A stretch of 12,822 nucleotides of DNA from an uncultured Olsenella sp. (GTDB lineage Bacteria > Actinomycetota > Coriobacteriia > Coriobacteriales > Atopobiaceae): the NCBI GenBank assembly GCA_959598545.1, contig CAUGFC010000047.1, positions 1 through 12,822 of the forward strand, in the 5' to 3' direction. The notes beneath the pieces were generated by a model, which worked only from the letters and a program-made list of their open reading frames with translations, was not told the DNA's origin and made no database searches. The number at the start of each line of letters is the position of its first letter. Position 1 is the stretch's first letter. The position numbers and the translations under genes are program-made. This document shows positions 6,501 to 12,631 of this stretch, in pieces.

Positions 6501-8036
6501 TTACTTACCCTCCTTGGAGCGCGCGGTCTGGATCATGCGGTTGATGGCGTTCACGTAGGCCTTGGCGCTGGAGACGATGATGTCGTTGTCGGCGCCGCGG
6601 CCGGTGTAGACCTTGCCGTCCTCGGCCGTGATGCGGACCGTGACCTCGCCGATGGCGTCGATGCCGCGGGTGATGGCCTTGACGGAGAACTCCGCGAGGT
6701 CGCCGTGGACCGCCACGACCTTGTCGATCGCCTGGTAGGCGGCGTCGACGGGGCCGGTTCCGGTGGCGGCCACCACGTGGCGCACGCCCAGCTCGTCGGT
6801 GATGGTGGCCGTGGCCGTGGGGATCAGCGGGTCGCCGCAGGAGACCTGCAGCGCCTCGAGCGTGTAGACGGCCGCGACGTCGCGCTGGCGCTCCTGGACC
6901 ATGGACTCGAGGTCCTCGTCGTAGACCTCCTTCTTCTGGTCCGCGATCTCGAGGAAGCGCTGGTAGACCTCGTCGAACTCGGCGTCCTCGAAGGTGTAGC
7001 CCAGCTCGGCCAGGCGGTGGCGCAGCGCGGCGTGGCCGGAGCGCGCCGAGAGGATGATCTCGGAGCCGGCCGCGCCCACGTCGGCGGGGTCGATGATCTC
7101 GTAGGTGTCGCGCGCCTTGAGAACGCCGTCCTGGTGGATGCCCGAGGAGTGCGCGAAGGCGTTGGCGCCGACGATGGCCTTGTTGGCCTGGACGTTCATG
7201 CCCGTGATGCGGCTGACGAGGTGGCTCGCACGGGTGAGCTCCTGGGTCACGACGTCGGTGTGGGCGTCCAGCTCCTCGCCGTGCATCTTGATGGCCATGA
7301 CGACCTCCTCGAGCGCGGTGTTGCCGGCGCGCTCGCCCAGGCCGTTGATCGTGCACTCGATCTGGCGCGCGCCGTTCTTGACGCCCTGGAGGGCGAGCGC
7401 CGTGGCCATGCCGAGGTCGTTGTGGGTGTGCACGGAGATGATGACGTCCTCGATGCCGATGACGTTGTCCGCGAGGCCCTTGATGCGACGGCCGAAGTCC
7501 TCGGGCAGCTGGTAGCCCGTGGTGTCCGGGATGTTCACGACGGTGGCGCCGGCCTTCACGACGGCCTGGATCACGCGCTCGAGGAACGCCTGGTCGGCGC
7601 GGCCGGCGTCCTCGGCGTAGAACTCGACGTCCTCGACGTACTTCTTGGCGTACTCCACGCAGTGGATGGCACGCTCGACGCACTCGTCCTCGGTGATGCG
7701 CAGCTTGTCACGCAGGTGGCTCGGGGAGACGCCCAGGCCGGTGTGGATGCGCGGGCGCTTGGCGGTTGCCAGAGCCTCGGCCGCGCGGTCGATGTCCTTC
7801 TCGACGGCACGCGTGAGGCCGCAGACCACGCAGGAATCGCCGGCAAGGCGGCCGATCTCCTGCACGGAGCGGAAGTCACCCGGCGAGGAGATGGGGAAGC
7901 CCGCCTCGATGACGTCGACGCCCATGCGGATGAGCTGCTGGGCAACAACGAGCTTCTCCTCGGTGTTCATGGACGCGCCAGGGCTCTGCTCGCCGTCGCG
8001 CAGGGTGGTGTCAAAGATGTGAATCTTCCTGGTCAT
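6501..8036 (-). CDS. leuA: 2-isopropylmalate synthase
   Basis: A 511-residue enzyme condensing acetyl-CoA with 2-ketoisovalerate, the committed and normally leucine-inhibited step. Seen: DTTLRDGEQSPG at residues 9-20, the metal-binding HTHNDLGMATA segment, NGLGERAGNT, and a C-terminal LeuA dimer regulatory domain (about 370-511, including VSCGDPLIPTA, GTGPVDAA and SVKAITRG). The domain suggests feedback inhibition by leucine. The start at 8034-8036 (MTRKIHIFDTTLRDG) has GAAAGG upstream. An in-frame start at 8108 would add 24 residues, but it would overlap the attenuator terminator and give an atypical N-terminus, so it is rejected. First structural gene after the leader peptide. Confidence 0.96.
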   Translation of the reverse strand: MTRKIHIFDTTLRDGEQSPGASMNTEEKLVVAQQLIRMGVDVIEAGFPISSPGDFRSVQEIGRLAGDSCVVCGLTRAVEKDIDRAAEALATAKRPRIHTGLGVSPSHLRDKLRITEDECVERAIHCVEYAKKYVEDVEFYAEDAGRADQAFLERVIQAVVKAGATVVNIPDTTGYQLPEDFGRRIKGLADNVIGIEDVIISVHTHNDLGMATALALQGVKNGARQIECTINGLGERAGNTALEEVVMAIKMHGEELDAHTDVVTQELTRASHLVSRITGMNVQANKAIVGANAFAHSSGIHQDGVLKARDTYEIIDPADVGAAGSEIILSARSGHAALRHRLAELGYTFEDAEFDEVYQRFLEIADQKKEVYDEDLESMVQERQRDVAAVYTLEALQVSCGDPLIPTATATITDELGVRHVVAATGTGPVDAAYQAIDKVVAVHGDLAEFSVKAITRGIDAIGEVTVRITAEDGKVYTGRGADNDIIVSSAKAYVNAINRMIQTARSKEGK

Positions 8037-8081
8037 GTGGGTGCCTTTCTCGTTGGCCTTCACGGGAGCCTGCTTGCTCAG

Positions 8082-8111
8082 AAAAAACGCCTCGCCCGCA
8101 AGGGACAAGGC
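8082..8111 (-). terminator. Attenuator terminator between the leu leader peptide and leuA
   Basis: On the minus strand, GCCTTGTCCC (8111-8102) pairs with GGGCGAGGC (8097-8089) around the loop TTGC, with one bulged T and one G-T wobble. G and a run of six T (8087-8082) follow, then CTG. This is a classic intrinsic terminator lying ahead of the leuA start, so it must be bypassed for the operon to be expressed. It comes 27 bases after the leader peptide stop codon. Confidence 0.85.
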
Positions 8112-8144
8112 TCATGCGCGCGCCAGGTGAGCGGGACCCTAGCG
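8097..8144 (-). promoter_or_regulatory. Candidate antiterminator pairing in the leu leader
   Basis: On the minus strand, CGCTAGGGTC (8144-8135), which includes the leader stop codon TAG, can pair at eight of ten positions with GTCCCTTGCG (8106-8097), the loop and inner 5' arm of the terminator. A ribosome stalled in the leucine codons would leave this segment free, while one reaching the stop would cover it. That is the right logic for attenuation. A separate GC-rich stem (8149-8142 with 8123-8116) also exists. The pairing is weak, so this is a proposal. Confidence 0.45.
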
Positions 8145-8231
8145 CGCGCCGGGTAGCGAGAGCAGGTTGAGGGCGAGAAGGGCGAGAGCGTGCCGAGAAA
8201 TGAAAGCGTCAGCTGCGGCGCGGCGATCCAT
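8139..8231 (-). CDS. leuL: leu operon leader peptide, 30 residues, leucine-rich
   Basis: A short frame starting ATG at 8229-8231 and ending TAG at 8139-8141. Residues 16-26 read LALLALNLLSL: seven leucines in eleven positions, including CTA and CTT, which look uncommon in this GC-rich leucine operon. GAGGGGG lies about six bases before the ATG, a credible ribosome site. A terminator with a T-run follows the stop, and leuA begins 102 bases downstream. The peptide itself presumably has no function; translation of its leucine codons senses charged leucyl-tRNA. Frame, leucine cluster, ribosome site and terminator are seen; control by attenuation follows from the known mechanism of leader peptides for amino acid operons. 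Name given by function, not by homology. Confidence 0.85.
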   Translation of the reverse strand: MDRRAAADAFISRHALALLALNLLSLPGAR

Positions 8232-8555
8232 GCCCTACCCCCTCGTGATCAGGCGCGCCCCCGACGGGCGCGATAGTGAGGAGTTTCCCACAGTCGCCGC
8301 CGCGTGCGGGAAAAGGTTTTGCAGCCGAAACAAACGGCGCCGCGGACGGAAGGGCGAGCGTTCTTCTCGCCGGGCGCGCTCCTTGCCTCCCCCGGCCCCG
8401 CCATTCCGGTGTGTACGAGATTGAAAAGTTGATTTACAAGTTAACAAGCATTCTAGCTGCGGTTTTGCAGAAAACGGGCAAGTATCAGAATTCCAACTTT
8501 GTACATACCCGGATAGGTCGGGAAAGAGACGGGCCGAGGGCCGAGAAGGACTCGC
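8232..8555 (-). promoter_or_regulatory. leu operon upstream region (promoter expected here)
   Basis: No gene is visible in these 324 bases between the nudC stop and the leader peptide. On the minus strand an AT-rich block (about 8405-8515) contains TAGAAT (8455-8450), five of six matches to a -10, but the only nearby TTG hexamer (TTGCCC) is 20 bases upstream, so the promoter is uncertain. Close to the leader, CGCGCCC with GGGCGCG (8254-8260 with 8266-8272) forms a 7-bp hairpin just ahead of the leader ribosome site. No convincing terminator for nudC is seen. Confidence 0.4.
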
Positions 8556-9455
8556 TCACTCCCAGGCGGCGCGGCCCATCGTGCGGAAGCGCTCGATCAT
8601 CTCGCCGGTGAGGCTCGCGCGGTCGCCCGTGCGCTCGAGCGGCATCTCGTCGCGGCGGAACCAGCGGGCCTCCTTGAGCTCGAGGCGGTCGACCGTGATG
8701 GCGGGGTCGCCGTCGACCTCGCACCAGAAGCCCACGAGCAGCGTGTCCGTGAACCCCCAGGGCTGGCTCTTGTAGAAGCGCAGGTTCTTGACCGAGAGGC
8801 CCACCTCCTCCATGACCTCGCGGCGCACGGTGTCCTCGAGCGGTTCGCCGATCTCGGTGAAGCCGGCCACGAGCGCCCAGAGCGCGGTGGTGCGGCCCGC
8901 GTAGCGCGTGAGCACGATCGCGTCGTCCGCGGGGTCGTCGGCCAGGAGGGTGACGGCGCAGATGATGCCCGGGCAGATCTTGGGGTAGATGATGTGCGCG
9001 CACTCCGGGCACACGATCTCGCGGCTCGAGGGGGCGATCTCGGTGGCGTGGCCGCAGCGCCCGCAGAAGCGGTTGTCCTGGTACCAGCGGCTGAGCTGGG
9101 AGGCCGTTGCCGCGGCAAAGAGCAGGTGCTGCGGCTCCGCGCGGCGCAGCCAGTTGACCGACTCGTAGGCAAAGCCCGACGGCGCGGCAAGGTCCTCGTC
9201 GAAGGCCAGGAAGAAGCGCTCGTCGCCGAGCGAGAAGAGATAGGTCGCCTTTGCCGGGGCGCTCGGGTAGTCCCCAAGGCGCGGCAGCTCGACGACCTCC
9301 CCGGAGTCGCCGGCGTCCGCGTCTTCGGAGCCCACGTACGTCACGCGCGCGAGGCACTTGCCGTCGCGGAAGTGCAGGACGTAGTCCTTCTCGCCCGCCT
9401 GATGCGGCTCGAAGTGGTTGTCGTAGCGATGCTCGTCGCCGAACTCCTGGATCAT
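8556..9455 (-). CDS. nudC: NAD+ diphosphatase (NudC-type Nudix hydrolase)
   Basis: A 299-residue Nudix enzyme that hydrolyses NAD(H) to NMN(H) and AMP; family members also remove NAD caps from RNA. Seen: an N-terminal domain of about 125 residues, a four-cysteine zinc ribbon (Cys131, Cys134, Cys149, Cys152), then a perfect Nudix box G-x5-E-x7-REV-x-EE-x-GL at 198-220. The NudC signature SQPW is at 230-233, but it continues GFTDTL instead of the usual PFPxS, a departure close to the nicotinamide-specificity region. Length fits (about 260-310). The ATG at 9453-9455 has GGGAAGGGG upstream. It lies downstream of the EamA transporter on the same strand, separated by 188 bases with repeated motifs, so it probably has its own control. 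Confidence 0.92.
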   Translation of the reverse strand: MIQEFGDEHRYDNHFEPHQAGEKDYVLHFRDGKCLARVTYVGSEDADAGDSGEVVELPRLGDYPSAPAKATYLFSLGDERFFLAFDEDLAAPSGFAYESVNWLRRAEPQHLLFAAATASQLSRWYQDNRFCGRCGHATEIAPSSREIVCPECAHIIYPKICPGIICAVTLLADDPADDAIVLTRYAGRTTALWALVAGFTEIGEPLEDTVRREVMEEVGLSVKNLRFYKSQPWGFTDTLLVGFWCEVDGDPAITVDRLELKEARWFRRDEMPLERTGDRASLTGEMIERFRTMGRAAWE

Positions 9456-9535
9456 GCGCGCCCCTTCCCTCGTCCGTTTGCCATACTACGTCCCCGCGTG
9501 CCGTCCGGAGGGCTCGCAGCGAGAAAAACGTCGGT

Positions 9536-9609
9536 GTGTACCGGTCTGGTCAATATAAACCGGTACACGCCCCCGCTTTTCTCCGGACAAGGGCGGAAAA
9601 CCGGTACAC
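9536..9609. repeat. Three copies of GTGTACCGGT, two inverted and one direct
   Basis: GTGTACCGGT at 9536-9545 is perfectly inverted as ACCGGTACAC at 9559-9568 (13-base AT-rich loop) and again at 9600-9609. The second and third copies start 41 bp apart, close to four helical turns. The first pair reads on the minus strand as a 10-bp hairpin followed eight bases later by five Ts, so it may terminate the transporter transcript. Because either 5' arm can pair with the same 3' arm, alternative folds exist. Equally it could be an operator for nudC. The copies are seen; the role is inference. Confidence 0.6.
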
Positions 9610-9643
9610 GGGAGCGCTTCTCGGCGTCGCGGCCGAGACGAGC

Positions 9644-10576
9644 CTACTTGCCGCGGCCCAGGCGCGCGCCGAGCTCGCTCACGAGCACGGCCACGAAGAT
9701 CGTGCCGAAGCCCACGGCGATCCGCGGCGTCACCAGCTCGTGGTAGAAAACCACGCTCGCCACCACGGCAAAGACGCTCTCCAGCGAGAGCAGAAGCGAC
9801 GCCTGCGCGGGCGGCACGTGCGCCTGCCCGAGGTTCTGGAACACCATGCACACGCAGGACGAGAGCAGCACGAGGTAGCCCAGCGAGAACCACGTGTCCG
9901 CGCTCGCGAAGACCTCCGACGCCGGCGGCCGCTCCGTGACGAGGGCCACGCCGAGCGCGAGCACCGCGCTCACCGCGAGCTGGACCACCGTGAGCGTCAT
10001 GACGTCGTGCGCGGACGAGAAGCGCGCCACGAGCACGATGTGCACGGCAAAGAGCACGGCCGCCACGAGCGTGAGCCAGTCGCCGCCGCTCATGGTCAGG
10101 GAGAGGTCGTCGCCGAGGGCCACCAGGCCCACGCCCACGATGGCGAGAAGCGCCGCGACCACGTTGTTCCTCCCCGGTCGCTGCCGCGCGACGAGCCAGT
10201 TGATGAACGGCGTCATCACGCAGTACGTGGCGGTGAGGAAGGCGTTGCGCCCCGGGGTGGTGTCGTCGAGCCCGATGTTCTGCACCACGAAGGCCGCGCC
10301 CGACGCCACGCCCAGGATCGCGCCCATCGTGAGGTGGCTCACGTCCAGGTTGTCGCGCAGGGTGCGCCAGAAGAGCGCGCCCACGATCACGGCCGACGCG
10401 GCGAAGCGGATGCCCATGAGCCAGGCCGGCGGGATGTTGTCGAGCGTGTCCTTCATGACGACGAAGGAGCCTCCCCAGATGGCGGCGCATGCCGCGAGGG
10501 AGAGCTTCCACGCCCACGTGGGGACGGCCCGGCGGCGGGACGCGCCGGGCACCTCGATGTTCTTCTCGTCACTCAT
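9644..10576 (-). CDS. EamA-family (drug/metabolite transporter superfamily) permease
   Basis: A 310-residue inner-membrane protein with about ten hydrophobic segments arranged as two EamA repeats. Repeat one begins near residue 25 (LSLAACAAIWGGSFVVMK) and includes the NIGLDDTTPGRNAFLTATY segment; repeat two begins near residue 165 (DWLTLVAAVLFAVHIVLVARFS) and ends with LLLSLESVFAVVASVVFYHELVTPRIAVG, a typical EamA tail. The N-terminus is charged and cytoplasmic-looking. Substrate cannot be told from sequence; relatives export amino acids and metabolites. The ATG at 10574-10576 is preceded by no Shine-Dalgarno but by a perfect TATAAT eight bases away, suggesting a leaderless or very short leader mRNA. 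A further start inside the gene is not indicated. Confidence 0.9.
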   Translation of the reverse strand: MSDEKNIEVPGASRRRAVPTWAWKLSLAACAAIWGGSFVVMKDTLDNIPPAWLMGIRFAASAVIVGALFWRTLRDNLDVSHLTMGAILGVASGAAFVVQNIGLDDTTPGRNAFLTATYCVMTPFINWLVARQRPGRNNVVAALLAIVGVGLVALGDDLSLTMSGGDWLTLVAAVLFAVHIVLVARFSSAHDVMTLTVVQLAVSAVLALGVALVTERPPASEVFASADTWFSLGYLVLLSSCVCMVFQNLGQAHVPPAQASLLLSLESVFAVVASVVFYHELVTPRIAVGFGTIFVAVLVSELGARLGRGK

Positions 10577-10584
10577 GGAGCGGA

Positions 10585-10590
10585 ATTATA
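10585..10590 (-). promoter_or_regulatory. -10 element TATAAT of the EamA transporter gene
   Basis: A perfect TATAAT on the minus strand ends eight bases before the transporter ATG. Transcription would start within a few bases of the ATG, giving a leaderless message, which agrees with the absent Shine-Dalgarno (CCGCTCC precedes the ATG). No recognisable -35 lies 16-18 bp upstream. Confidence 0.5.
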
Positions 10591-10625
10591 GCGTCGCTCT
10601 GCACTTCTCGCCCGCCGTTTTGCCG

Positions 10626-10631
10626 TAAACT
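10626..10631 (+). promoter_or_regulatory. Weak candidate -10 for the scaffold/GGGtGRT operon
   Basis: TAAACT matches four of six -10 positions and lies 64 bases before the ATG at 10696, divergent from the TATAAT of the transporter. No clear -35 is seen. Offered only because the operon looks strongly expressed and needs a promoter in this 119-base gap. Confidence 0.25.
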
Positions 10632-10695
10632 AGAGCCGGACTGGCAAAGGCCGGTCGCATGGCACCGACCTCAACACCACGGAGAGGAGCATTAC

Positions 10696-11430
10696 ATGCA
10701 GTATTCCGCAGAAGTCGAGAATATGTGCCCCGTCGCCAAGGGCGCATATCACGGCCCCGCGCCCATCCCCGAGGAGGGCAAGTGGGTCCAGGCCAAGGAG
10801 ATCAAGGACATCTCCGGCCTCACGCACGGCGTGGGCTGGTGCGCGCCCCAGCAGGGTGCCTGCAAGCTCACCCTTAACGTCAAGGAGGGCGTCATCGAGG
10901 AGTGCCTCGTCGAGACCCTCGGCTGCTCCGGCATGACCCACTCGGCGGCCATGGCCTCCGAGATCCTCCCGGGCAAGACCATCCTCGAGGCCCTCAACAC
11001 CGACCTCGTCTGCGACGCCATCAACGTGGCCATGCGCGAGCTGTTCCTCCAGATCGTCTACGGCCGCTCCCAGACCGCCTTCTCCGAGGACGGCCTGCCC
11101 GTCGGCGCCTCCCTCGACGACCTCGGCAAGGGCCTGCGCACGCAGGTCGGCACCATGTTCGGCACCAAGGCCAAGGGCGCCCGCTACCTCGAGCTCGCCC
11201 AGGGCTACGTCACCCGCATGGCGCTCAACGAGAACAACGAGATCGTGGCCTTCGAGTTCCTGAACCTCGGCAAGTTCACCGAGGCCCTCAAGGCCGGCAA
11301 GACCCCCGAGGACGCCATCGCCGGCGCCATGGGCCACTACGGCCAGTGGGAGAACGCCGCCAAGTACATCGATCCGCGCACGGACGAGGAGACCCACACG
11401 GTCGCCAACGTCTTCCCCGTTCACGAGTAG
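10696..11430 (+). CDS. NifU_N-like iron-sulfur cluster scaffold homologue
   Basis: A 244-residue protein resembling the IscU/NifU N-terminal fold, longer than IscU (about 130). Seen: GAC at 54-56 and TLGCSGMTHSAAMASE at 74-89, equivalent to the first two cluster-ligand regions of IscU (GAPACG and YGCGSAIASS), followed by GKTILEAL as in GKTLDEAL. Other cysteines are 11, 49, 70 and 106; no cysteine occurs after 106, so the usual third IscU ligand position is not evident. The second half (DGLPVGASLDDLGKG onward) is not part of IscU. The start at 10696 follows GGAGAGGAG; a longer open frame upstream overlaps the transporter and is rejected. Codon use is strongly biased to C/G endings, suggesting high expression. 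It is followed after 18 bases by the GGGtGRT gene. Role in cluster delivery is inferred. Confidence 0.85.
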   Translation: MQYSAEVENMCPVAKGAYHGPAPIPEEGKWVQAKEIKDISGLTHGVGWCAPQQGACKLTLNVKEGVIEECLVETLGCSGMTHSAAMASEILPGKTILEALNTDLVCDAINVAMRELFLQIVYGRSQTAFSEDGLPVGASLDDLGKGLRTQVGTMFGTKAKGARYLELAQGYVTRMALNENNEIVAFEFLNLGKFTEALKAGKTPEDAIAGAMGHYGQWENAAKYIDPRTDEETHTVANVFPVHE

Positions 11431-11448
11431 AAAGGGAGGGAAAACCAA

Positions 11449-12453
11449 ATGGCAGTTTCGTTTGAGGGCTATGAGCGCCGCATCGACAAGATCAACAAGG
11501 TGCTCGCTGAGAACGGCATCTCCTCCCTCGAGGAGGCCGAGCAGATCTGCCTCGACAAGGGCGTGAACCCGCGCGAGATCGTCGAGGGCGTCCAGTCCAT
11601 CGCGTTCGAGAACGCCAAGTGGGCCTACGTCTGCGGCTGCGCCATCGCCATCAAGAAGGGCGCCAAGAGCGCCTCTGAGGCCGCCGCCATGATCGGCGAG
11701 GGCCTCCAGGCCTTCTGCGTCCCCGGCTCCGTCGCCGAGGACCGCAAGGTCGGCAAGGGCCACGGCGACCTGGGCGCCATGCTCCTCGGTGACGACACCG
11801 AGTGCTTCGCGTTCCTGGCCGGCCACGAGTCCTTCGCCGCCGCCGAGGGCGCCATCGGCATCGCGCTCAACGCCAACAAGGCCCGCAAGGAGCCGCTGCG
11901 CGTCATTCTGAACGGCCTCGGCAAGGACGCCGCCCAGATCATCGCCCGCATCAACGGCTTCACCTACGTGAAGACCCAGTTCGACTACTACACGGGCGAG
12001 CTCAAGGTCGTCGAGACCATCCCCTACTCCGATGGTCCCCGCGCTGCCGTTAACTGCTACGGCTCCGACGACGTCCGCGAGGGCGTTGCCATCATGTGGC
12101 ACGAGAACGTCGACATCTCCATCACCGGCAACTCCACCAACCCGACGCGCTTCCAGCACCCGGTTGCCGGCACCTACTTCAAGGAGCGCGTGCTCGCCGG
12201 CAAGAAGTACTTCTCCGTCGCCTCCGGCGGCGGCACCGGCCGCACCCTGCACCCGGACAACATGGCCGCCGGCCCCGCCTCCTACGGCATGACCGACACC
12301 ATGGGCCGCATGCACTCCAGCGCCCAGTTCGCCGGCTCCTCCTCGGTGCCCGCGCACGTCGACATGATGGGCCTCATCGGCATGGGCAACAACCCCATGG
12401 TCGGTGCGACCGTCGCCTGCGCCGTCGCCGTCAACGCCGCTCTGAACGAGTAG
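11449..12453 (+). CDS. GGGtGRT-family protein
   Basis: A 334-residue protein of the uncharacterised family named for its GGGtGRT motif, here GGGTGRT at 260-266, followed by LHPDNMAAGPASYGMTDTMG. Other notable segments: VCGC at 61-64, KGHGDLG at 103-109, AGHESF at 124-129, and a glycine/methionine-rich C-terminus (DMMGLIGMGNNPMVGATVA). Cysteines include 34, 62, 64, 90 and 119, enough to consider metal or cluster binding. No signal peptide; probably cytoplasmic. AGGGAGGG lies nine bases before the ATG. It is co-transcribed with the NifU_N-like gene, and I recall the two families being neighbours in other anaerobes. It may be the client or partner of that scaffold. Biochemical function is unknown to me. 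Confidence 0.85.
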   Translation: MAVSFEGYERRIDKINKVLAENGISSLEEAEQICLDKGVNPREIVEGVQSIAFENAKWAYVCGCAIAIKKGAKSASEAAAMIGEGLQAFCVPGSVAEDRKVGKGHGDLGAMLLGDDTECFAFLAGHESFAAAEGAIGIALNANKARKEPLRVILNGLGKDAAQIIARINGFTYVKTQFDYYTGELKVVETIPYSDGPRAAVNCYGSDDVREGVAIMWHENVDISITGNSTNPTRFQHPVAGTYFKERVLAGKKYFSVASGGGTGRTLHPDNMAAGPASYGMTDTMGRMHSSAQFAGSSSVPAHVDMMGLIGMGNNPMVGATVACAVAVNAALNE

Positions 12454-12476
12454 CGTTTCTCGCCAGCGTCTTGGCT

Positions 12477-12509
12477 GCGGGCCGTCACCCCCGGGTGGCG
12501 GCCCGCTTT
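12477..12509 (+). terminator. Terminator of the scaffold/GGGtGRT operon
   Basis: GCGGGCCGTCACC (12477-12489) pairs with GGTGGCGGCCCGC (12494-12506), 13 bp with one G-T wobble and a four-base loop, followed by TTTCCGTTCC. It starts 24 bases after the GGGtGRT stop codon. A strong intrinsic terminator closing this two-gene operon. Confidence 0.85.
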
Positions 12510-12579
12510 CCGTTCCGGTCGCGAGAAGCACGGGCGCACGACGCAATTCGGCGAACGGCGCGGCGGGGTGGAACGGTTG

Positions 12580-12588
12580 TGGTAGAGT
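12580..12588 (+). promoter_or_regulatory. Candidate extended -10 for the DUF1893 gene
   Basis: TGGTAGAGT combines a TGn extension with a four-of-six -10 hexamer, 43 bases before the ATG at 12632 and after the preceding terminator. No good -35 is visible; extended -10 promoters can work without one. Confidence 0.35.
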
Positions 12589-12631
12589 GCCCGCTGTCAA
12601 GGGTTCTCGCCGCTGTTGGGAGGATGCGAAC

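Noticed and set aside
6501..8108. Longer leuA start at 8106-8108
   Set aside because: Would place the attenuator terminator inside the coding region and add an atypical 24-residue N-terminus; the ATG at 8036 has a ribosome site and the standard sequence.
5670..8156. 828-codon open frame on the + strand opposite leuC and leuA
   Set aside because: Composition is dominated by Val, Asp, Gly, His, Leu and Ala, it has no motif, and it lies antisense to two unmistakable genes; a high-GC antisense shadow.
8405..8515. Possible tRNA or small RNA gene in the AT-rich block
   Set aside because: No cloverleaf, no TTCRA-type T-loop and no terminator; more likely the leu promoter region.
10489..10695. Longer start for the scaffold gene
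   Set aside because: The extension overlaps the divergent transporter gene and its promoter; the ATG at 10696 has a strong ribosome site.
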